From a bacterium (lineage in GTDB: Bacteria; SZUA-79; Acidulodesulfobacterales; Acidulodesulfobacteraceae), in the NCBI GenBank assembly GCA_021799935.1, contig JAJYZM010000009.1, positions 1 through 12,827 of the forward strand: DNA of 12,827 nt, read 5' to 3'. The first letter of the stretch is position 1; each line of letters begins with the position of its first letter. Shown in pieces: positions 7,817 through 12,827 of this stretch. The position numbers and the translations under genes are program-made. The notes beneath the pieces are model-generated. The model saw only the letters and a program-made list of their open reading frames with translations, was not told where the DNA came from and made no database searches.

Positions 7817-7870
7817 AATTTAAGAAACTTTTATTAAAATATTAAATCTTTATTAAATTTCGGAGGTTTT

Positions 7871-8362
7871 ATGGGTAGTCTTAACAAGGTATTATTAATC
7901 GGCAATCTAGGTAAAGACCCTGAGCTCAGATACACGCCGGACGGTCTTGCAATCCTAAAGTTTTCCATTGCGACGTCGGAATATTTTAACGATAAATCAG
8001 GCAATAAATCAGAAAAAACGACATGGCATAATATCGTATTGTTCGGAAAAATGGCGCAGAATCTTGCAAACTATTTAAACAAAGGAAAGCAGGTATTCGT
8101 GGAAGGCAGGATTAACAACCGTTCTTACGACGACAAAGACGGAAATAAAAAATATATCACAGAAATAGTTGCTACTAATATCGTTCTGCTTGGCGCCAAA
8201 GGCGGTGGAGGCGGAACTGAAGCTGCAGATGTTGATTATGGGCAAACTTCAAACGATTACGGCTATGCTGGGCAAAACGCCGGCAGTTCTTACGGCGCCG
8301 GTTCCGCAAATACCGGCGGGGCGTCAAACCAGCCGAACGAGGACGACGATATTCCTTTTTGA
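7871..8362 (+). CDS. ssb: Single-stranded DNA-binding protein
   Basis: This binds and protects single-stranded DNA during replication, repair and recombination, and recruits partner enzymes. The 163 aa chain has the OB fold at about 4-108: LNKVLLIGNLGKDPELRYTP, FSIAT, TTWHNIVLFGK and VFVEGRINNRSY blocks with the conserved Trp52. A Gly/Ala/Ser/Asn-rich linker (111-155) follows, then the acidic tip EDDDIPF, the standard docking site for partner proteins. CGGAGG lies 4 nt before the ATG. Length is normal. It stands alone, with its own promoter and terminator, and not between rpsF and rpsR as in many bacteria. It is divergent from the pilus cluster and shares its control region. Confidence 0.97.
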   Translation: MGSLNKVLLIGNLGKDPELRYTPDGLAILKFSIATSEYFNDKSGNKSEKTTWHNIVLFGKMAQNLANYLNKGKQVFVEGRINNRSYDDKDGNKKYITEIVATNIVLLGAKGGGGGTEAADVDYGQTSNDYGYAGQNAGSSYGAGSANTGGASNQPNEDDDIPF

Positions 8363-8401
8363 CGCTTACCTTATACCAATATGTAAAGAATTAATATATA
8401 G

Positions 8402-8427
8402 CCCGCTGTGTTTGCAGCGGGTTTTTT
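8402..8427 (+). terminator. Intrinsic terminator of ssb
   Basis: CCCGCTG (8402-8408) pairs with CAGCGGG (8415-8421) around a 6-base loop and is followed directly by six T. It lies 39 nt after the ssb stop. On the other strand the hairpin is followed only by CTATATATT, so it is at best a weak terminator for the barrel gene at 8555-10516. The rest of the gap to 8554 is AT-rich with no gene that I can see. Confidence 0.9.
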
Positions 8428-8554
8428 ATGCGTCAATTTTTAAACGGATTTAATATTTTAAGACTATTTTTAAAGTTTAATATTATAATTATGCCGCATA
8501 TTTATGCCGTCAAAATTTTAATATTCAATTTGTCGGCTTATAAAATCAAAATGC

Positions 8555-10516
8555 TTAAAATCCGAAAGATGCCTGGGCATAAATAAATCTGGGCATGCCC
8601 GGTATAACTTCCTGAACGGGATTATAGCCTGAAGCGGCGTAAGTATAATCCGACCACCAATTATAACGCCTATTTAGAATATTGGTCATAGAAAGCGACA
8701 ATTTTACGGTCTTAAGATTTATTCCGTAAAATAACGATATTTTGCTTAAATTGAATTTACGCGACGCATAACCGTTTAAAATGAAATAACCGCCGATTTC
8801 ATAATTTTGATTTATATCGTAATATATCCCGTTGGTCTGGGCGCTTACGGGAACATACTGCGTTCCCGTATATCTCCCCCATATCTTTAGATGAGTGCCT
8901 AAAACTTCGGTAAAACCCCCTAAATCCGCTGAGTCTTTAGGGATATAAGAAATATGCTGCCCTGCCGAGACCGACCCGTAATTTCCGGTAAAACTTGACG
9001 TGAATTGTGCGATATTATAAGAGTAATTCGCAAATATGCCGGATATTTTATTAATATTATATTTAGACGACAGTTTAAAACCTTCCCGTCTTGCCTTTCC
9101 CGAATTAAAAGATACTGAAACGCCTATAATCGGATTGTAAACGGAATTAAATTTATTTTTATAATCTTTTCTGTAAATATTTGCGCTTAAAAAAAGATTT
9201 TTATGCGAATATTTTGCGCCGAGTTCATAATCCGTTATGTTTTGAGGTTTTTCGGCCATTAACGGGTCGTAGCTTTCCGTAACTTCCTCAGTTTCGAAGT
9301 TGTTAGAAATATACTTAGACCCTACCAGCGGAACTCCGACCGTTTTGCCCCATGCGGCATAAATCTCGACAACCTTAGCCGGAGAATAGACGGCCAAAAT
9401 AGACGGCTGCCAGTAGTTATAAAAATTAGAAAGGGTCCCGCCTACCGCGTAATAATAACCCGGTTTATAGTCTGCGACTTTTTTAATTGTTTGGTATTTT
9501 AAAGCCGCCTCTATAAAAAATTTTTCAGGAATTATTTTAATTTTATCCTGCACATATAACGAATAATTAGACATTGCGTCATATTCATCCCATGCATCGT
9601 TATACATATCTCCTTCCGGCATATTGTAGCTTCCGTACCAAAACTCGGCCGACCTTGTTGAATAAGACAAAAAATCTCCGCCCAATTTAAGCTCGTTTAA
9701 AGGTAATTTCACGATAAACATAGGGGCGTCGCCTATCTCGGCAATATTATCTATAAAATTATGGTAAGCCGTTCCAGACGAAGATGAGCCGAATTCCGCC
9801 GCCGGATTATATAAATTTTGCGCGGTCGGTTCTGCCCAATTTACCGAAGAATTAGGCAGACAGTCTCCGTTAAACAAGATAAGCGTGTTCGGTTGAAAAT
9901 TAGGATTGGCGTAACTGTTTCTAAAATATCTTTTATAGCTGTATAAAACTTTGTTTTCGAAAGTAACATTTTTATTTATATAATTCTTCCATCTTAATGC
10001 GGCACGCCATCTGTATTCGTTATTGTAAACATATGCCAGCCCAGTCGGAAAATTAAACTGGTATCCGTAAATATTTTCAAGAGATTTTGAAAATACCTGC
10101 GGAACGTAACCCCTGCCTTCATTGCTTCCGTATATAAATGCAATATTGGATTTATTGCCGTTATAATATTTTCTTAAAGCGGCGTAATAGTTTCTATCGC
10201 TTTCGGACGTATTTTGAATCCATCCTTTAGAATTACTTTCCAGAGCTTTTATATATAGCATAATGCCGCTTTGCAATATGCCCGTATTCAAATTAAACCC
10301 GTATTTTTTCGTATCGAAATCTCCGTATCCTGCAAATACGTCCGCGTAAAATTTTTCTGCGGGCATAACGGATGAAAGTTTAATCCCTTTTTTTATTTTA
10401 GCTTTAAATTTTATTTTTTTTAGGCTTTTAGCGGCGTAAACATTTACGGCGTTAAAGGAAAATAATGGCAGGAACAATAAGCATAATTGAATGTAAATTA
10501 TAAACCGTTTATTCAT
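8555..10516 (-). CDS. TonB-dependent-receptor-type outer-membrane barrel lacking the plug
   Basis: A 653 aa outer-membrane protein. The signal peptide is MNKRFIIYIQ... with likely cleavage after VYA (residue 28). From about residue 55 the chain has the features of a TonB-dependent receptor barrel: a FAGYGDFDTKKYGF first strand, many alternating Tyr/Phe strands, PQNITDYELGAKYSHKNLF (424-442), ARREGFKL (475-482), SMTNILNRRYN (609-619), PGMPRFIYA near the end and a terminal Phe. The roughly 130-residue plug that should precede the barrel is missing, including the usual 'GGVINI' end. In its place are about 25 residues rich in lysine (9 Lys in 30-46). No TonB box is visible and no plug is encoded next door. 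It could be an open or gated pore, a receptor that lost its plug, or a decayed gene, although the frame is intact. The substrate is unknown. The ATG lies 8 nt after the -10 box, so the mRNA should be leaderless. Confidence 0.85.
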   Translation of the reverse strand: MNKRFIIYIQLCLLFLPLFSFNAVNVYAAKSLKKIKFKAKIKKGIKLSSVMPAEKFYADVFAGYGDFDTKKYGFNLNTGILQSGIMLYIKALESNSKGWIQNTSESDRNYYAALRKYYNGNKSNIAFIYGSNEGRGYVPQVFSKSLENIYGYQFNFPTGLAYVYNNEYRWRAALRWKNYINKNVTFENKVLYSYKRYFRNSYANPNFQPNTLILFNGDCLPNSSVNWAEPTAQNLYNPAAEFGSSSSGTAYHNFIDNIAEIGDAPMFIVKLPLNELKLGGDFLSYSTRSAEFWYGSYNMPEGDMYNDAWDEYDAMSNYSLYVQDKIKIIPEKFFIEAALKYQTIKKVADYKPGYYYAVGGTLSNFYNYWQPSILAVYSPAKVVEIYAAWGKTVGVPLVGSKYISNNFETEEVTESYDPLMAEKPQNITDYELGAKYSHKNLFLSANIYRKDYKNKFNSVYNPIIGVSVSFNSGKARREGFKLSSKYNINKISGIFANYSYNIAQFTSSFTGNYGSVSAGQHISYIPKDSADLGGFTEVLGTHLKIWGRYTGTQYVPVSAQTNGIYYDINQNYEIGGYFILNGYASRKFNLSKISLFYGINLKTVKLSLSMTNILNRRYNWWSDYTYAASGYNPVQEVIPGMPRFIYAQASFGF

Positions 10517-10524
10517 ATTTAAAG

Positions 10525-10554
10525 ATTATAAACTCAATCCCTCTGCGCTGTCAA
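10525..10554 (-). promoter_or_regulatory. Perfect-consensus promoter of the barrel gene, leaderless
   Basis: On the minus strand TTGACA (10554-10549), an 18-bp spacer and TATAAT (10530-10525) match consensus at all 12 positions. Only 8 nt separate the -10 box from the ATG at 10516, so transcription should begin at or within 2 nt of the start codon. No ribosome binding site is present, in agreement. The next in-frame Met is at residue 51, beyond the signal peptide, so this start is well supported. I see no Fur-type box. Confidence 0.8.
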
Positions 10555-10578
10555 TTTCGGCGTATAACCGAAAAAAAT

Positions 10579-10599
10579 CCGCCGTTATGAGGCGGTTTT
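10579..10599. terminator. Bidirectional hairpin between divergent promoters
   Basis: CCGCC (10579-10583) pairs with GGCGG (10591-10595) around a 7-base loop. Seven A lie just before it (10571-10577) and four T follow (10596-10599), so it looks like a weak intrinsic terminator from both directions. It sits between the -35 boxes of the barrel gene and of ccdA and does not end any gene in the window. An insulator that stops antisense or read-through transcription is a possible role. The 5-bp stem is short. Confidence 0.4.
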
Positions 10600-10613
10600 A
10601 AACAAAAATATAT

Positions 10614-10642
10614 TTGCAAGCAGTGGCGCTATGTTGTAGAAT
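10614..10642 (+). promoter_or_regulatory. Candidate promoter of ccdA
   Basis: TTGCAA (10614-10619), a 17-bp spacer and TAGAAT (10637-10642) match consensus at 9 or more of 12 positions. Transcription would begin near 10649, only about 13 nt before the ATG, just at the GAGGT ribosome binding site (10649-10653), so the leader is very short. Confidence 0.45.
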
Positions 10643-10661
10643 GTAATTGAGGTAATTATTT

Positions 10662-11414
10662 ATGGATTCATTTTTTGCTCCAAACGTTTCATTCGCAGTC
10701 GCATTTCTCGCGGGATTGTTTTCTTTCATAAGCCCCTGCGTGTTTCCATTAATACCATCTTATTTATCGTATATATCGGGCTTGTCTATGGACGAACTTA
10801 TGCAGGACAGCCCTAAGGCTAAATTTGCCGCCGTTAAACATTCTTTGATGTTTATTCTGGGATTTACGGCAATATTTGTTCTGCTGGGCGTATTTTCGAC
10901 TGCCGTAGGGGATTTGCTTCACTCTATATGGCTGATGAGAATAGCCGGAATATTTATTATAATTATGGGGTTATTTATACTCGGGGCATTTAATAGGTTA
11001 AAATTTTTGTCGTTTATGAACATGGACGCCGCCGTTAATATTAAAAATAAACCTTTCGGTTTAATAGGTTCGGCTCTCGTGGGTGTAGTATTCGCGGCGG
11101 CTTGGACGCCGTGCATAGGGCCGATACTCGCTTCCATCCTTTTTATCGCATCGACCCTCCGCAATACTGCCGCCGGGGCAGAACTGCTTTTTGTTTACGC
11201 AATGGGTCTTGCGGTTCCCTTTTTTATAAGCTCTTTATCTTTAAATTTATTTCTGTCGGCTTTCAAAAGGATAAAACCGTTTATAAAAACTATTTCGGTA
11301 ATAAGCGGGGTAATTTTAATTGCCGTCGGGATACTGATATTTTTTAATTATCTCTCCGTAATATCTTTATATTTCGGGAATACTTTCCATTACAATATAC
11401 CTTATAACGGATAA
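10662..11414 (+). CDS. ccdA: CcdA/DsbD-type transmembrane thiol-reductant transporter
   Basis: This is predicted to carry reducing equivalents from cytoplasmic thioredoxin across the inner membrane to periplasmic thiol proteins, as used in cytochrome c maturation and disulfide repair. The 250 aa chain has about six membrane helices (near 11-33, 58-80, 91-113, 134-160, 172-193, 210-230). The two redox cysteines lie in the expected motifs, SPCVFPLIPSY (C26) and TPCIGP (C151). It has no fused thioredoxin domain, so it is the short CcdA form and not full DsbD. GAGGT lies 8 nt before the ATG. It is a single gene, divergent from the barrel gene and convergent with glnA; no partner thioredoxin (ResA/TlpA) or cytochrome maturation gene is in view. 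Confidence 0.93.
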   Translation: MDSFFAPNVSFAVAFLAGLFSFISPCVFPLIPSYLSYISGLSMDELMQDSPKAKFAAVKHSLMFILGFTAIFVLLGVFSTAVGDLLHSIWLMRIAGIFIIIMGLFILGAFNRLKFLSFMNMDAAVNIKNKPFGLIGSALVGVVFAAAWTPCIGPILASILFIASTLRNTAAGAELLFVYAMGLAVPFFISSLSLNLFLSAFKRIKPFIKTISVISGVILIAVGILIFFNYLSVISLYFGNTFHYNIPYNG

Positions 11415-11427
11415 CGGTAAAGTTTAC

Positions 11428-11468
11428 AAAAACAGCGGCGGGCATAAATTGTATTTTATGACCGCCGC
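11428..11468 (-). terminator. Intrinsic terminator of glnA
   Basis: On the minus strand GCGGCGG (11468-11462), one mismatch, then CATAAA (11460-11455) pair with TTTATG (11448-11443) and CCGCCGC (11441-11435), giving about 13 bp around a 6-base loop. TGTTTTTG follows, supplying the T-run. It starts about 28 nt after the glnA stop. On the plus strand no T-run follows the stem, so for ccdA it is only a possible weak stop. Confidence 0.85.
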
Positions 11469-11496
11469 AGCTTATATCAAAATAAACTTTTAACCA

Positions 11497-12827
11497 TTAA
11501 ACATCGTAATACAGCGCAAATTCGTAAGGAACCGGCCTCATACGGACCGGATTGACATCGTTTTCCATTTTGCGCTCAATCCATGTCTGTATCAAGTCTT
11601 CGGTAAATACTCCGCCTTCAAGTAAAAATTTATGGTCTTTTTCGAGTTCTTTAAGGGCTTCTTCGAGCGAACCAGGGGCGACCGGAATATTTTTAAGTTC
11701 TTTTTTGGATAAAGTAAACAGGTCTTTATCCACTGGATTGCCCGGCTTTATTTTATTTTTAATGCCGTCTAATCCCGCCATAAGCAGTGCCGAGAAAGCT
11801 ATATATCCGTTGGCGGTGGGATCCGGCGTCCTGTATTCGATTCTCTTTGCCTTCGGCGAAGCGGAATACATCGGAATTCTTACTGCGGCGCTTCTGTTTC
11901 TCGATGAATAAACAAAATTTACCGGAGCTTCAAAACCGGGAACTAATCTTTTGTAAGAGTTTGTCGTAGAATTGGTAAAAGCGCATAAAGCCTTTGCGTG
12001 TTTTAATATCCCGCCGATATAATAAAGCCCCATTTCCGACAACCCTGCATATTCTTTGCCCGCGAATAGCGGCTGGCCGTTTTTCCATAAGGACTGATGG
12101 ACGTGCATACCGGAACCGTTATCGCCGAAAAGCGGCTTCGGCATAAAAGTAGCGGTCTTGTCGTATCTTCTTGCAACGTTTTTAATTATATATTTAAACC
12201 ACATAAAATTATCGCCCATAGCGGTTAAGGAATTAAATCTCATATCTATTTCCGCCTGACCGCCGGTAGCAACCTCGTGGTGGGCGGCTTCGACCCTTAT
12301 TCCTACATTCTGAAGTTCAAGCGCCATTTCATTTCTTATATCGGTCTGGGTATCTATCGGAGAAACCGGAAAATAACCTTCTTTATGCCTCGGCTTATGA
12401 CCGAGGTTAGGCATCTCGTCTCTTCCCGTATTCCACGTGCCTTCTTCCGAATCGATATAATAATATCCGCTGTTGGAGGTCTGGTCGTATCTGATATCGT
12501 CGAATATAAAAAATTCCGCCTCCGGTCCGAAATATGCCGTGTCGGCGATACCTGTAGATTTTAAATATTTTTCGGCTTTCTGAGCTATATAACGAGGGTC
12601 CCTGTCGTAAAATTTTCCCGTAACCGGGTCTTTAATATTACATATCAGTGATAATGTTTTTGCTTCTATAAAATTGTCTATAACCGCCGTAGAAGCATCG
12701 GGTATCATAAGCATATCGGATGCATCGATGGCCTGCCAGCCCCTTATGCTTGAACCGTCGAATCCGAAACCGTCTTTAAAAGTATCCTTTGAAATTTCGC
12801 TTACAGGCACGGTAAAATGCTGCCATG
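11497..12827 (-). CDS. glnA: Glutamine synthetase, class I beta type (5' end cut by window edge)
   Basis: This makes glutamine from glutamate, ammonia and ATP, the main entry of ammonia into metabolism. The reading frame stays open to the right edge ([10 protein letters not shown] upstream), so the GTG at 12810 is an internal Val codon, not the start; about 30 residues are missing. Numbering from that Val as 1, the family blocks are [12 protein letters not shown] (14-25), EAEFFIFDD (97-105), [13 protein letters not shown] (177-189), [12 protein letters not shown] (231-242), the NRSAAVRIP loop (305-313) and [12 protein letters not shown] (325-336). The extra segment between EAEFFIFDD and GYFPVSP marks the beta subtype. 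The tyrosine that is adenylylated in enteric enzymes (NLYDLP) is Phe here (DLFTLS, F365). The C-terminus matches the E. coli type in length. It has its own terminator. Confidence 0.97.
   Translation of the reverse strand, partial: WQHFTVPVSEISKDTFKDGFGFDGSSIRGWQAIDASDMLMIPDASTAVIDNFIEAKTLSLICNIKDPVTGKFYDRDPRYIAQKAEKYLKSTGIADTAYFGPEAEFFIFDDIRYDQTSNSGYYYIDSEEGTWNTGRDEMPNLGHKPRHKEGYFPVSPIDTQTDIRNEMALELQNVGIRVEAAHHEVATGGQAEIDMRFNSLTAMGDNFMWFKYIIKNVARRYDKTATFMPKPLFGDNGSGMHVHQSLWKNGQPLFAGKEYAGLSEMGLYYIGGILKHAKALCAFTNSTTNSYKRLVPGFEAPVNFVYSSRNRSAAVRIPMYSASPKAKRIEYRTPDPTANGYIAFSALLMAGLDGIKNKIKPGNPVDKDLFTLSKKELKNIPVAPGSLEEALKELEKDHKFLLEGGVFTEDLIQTWIERKMENDVNPVRMRPVPYEFALYYDV

Noticed and set aside
8169..8453. 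Open frame of 94 codons overlapping the end of ssb
   Set aside because: It is the shifted frame of the ssb linker, and it runs through the ssb terminator.
8496..8507. GCATA-TT-TATGC palindrome after the barrel gene, as an operator or terminator
   Set aside because: It is short, followed by no T-run, and has no promoter near it.
12277..12564. Open frame of 95 codons on the plus strand
   Set aside because: It lies wholly antisense to conserved glutamine synthetase codons.
12808..12810. GTG as the start codon of glnA
   Set aside because: The frame continues upstream to the edge with WQHFTVP, which matches the family; GTG here codes an internal Val.

Overview
The window is AT-rich DNA with dense bacterial gene packing. 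It encodes outer-membrane and type IV pilus (T4P) proteins, a thiol-reductant transporter (CcdA family) and a beta-subtype class I glutamine synthetase. This points to a diderm (Gram-negative) bacterium. The gene mix and the charge-poor secreted proteins would fit an uncultivated, possibly acidophilic, deltaproteobacterial-type lineage, but that placement is a guess from memory and was not tested.

Layout. (1) At the left edge are the first 15 codons of a minus-strand gene with its own extended -10 promoter. (2) Positions 141-7590 (minus) form one long gene cluster in transcription order: pilV-like, pilW-like, pilX-like, a large pilY1, a small secreted DUF5666-like protein and plsC. A good sigma70-type promoter sits upstream of pilV. 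(3) Positions 7591-7870 are a divergent control region with promoters pointing both ways and repeated TTAACGG / 15-bp direct repeats between them. (4) ssb (plus) follows as a single gene with its own promoter and a clean intrinsic terminator. (5) Positions 8555-10516 (minus) hold a TonB-dependent-receptor-type beta-barrel whose N-terminal plug domain appears to be absent. Its promoter is a perfect TTGACA-N18-TATAAT ending 8 nt before the ATG, so the mRNA should be essentially leaderless. (6) ccdA (plus) is divergent from the barrel gene, with a two-way hairpin between the two promoters. (7) glnA (minus) converges on ccdA, has a strong terminator and runs off the right edge.

How the genes fit together. 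PilV, PilW and PilX are minor pilins that in known T4P prime pilus assembly and carry the PilY1 adhesin/mechanosensor at the tip. The small DUF5666-like protein occupies the place that pilY2 holds in Pseudomonas. PilY1 has twelve cysteines, so periplasmic thiol chemistry matters here, but CcdA lies in a separate unit and no direct link is shown. glnA serves nitrogen assimilation; the tyrosine that is adenylylated in enteric enzymes is a phenylalanine here.

Most unusual points: the plug-less receptor barrel with a lysine-rich N-terminus, its leaderless perfect promoter, the nested hairpin before pilY1 with Shine-Dalgarno-like and anti-Shine-Dalgarno-like arms, the repeat cluster between ssb and the pilus operon, the Tyr-to-Phe change in GlnA, and a roughly 100-residue insertion in the PilY1 VWA domain. 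I found no tRNA, rRNA, CRISPR array, insertion sequence or clearly new defence system.
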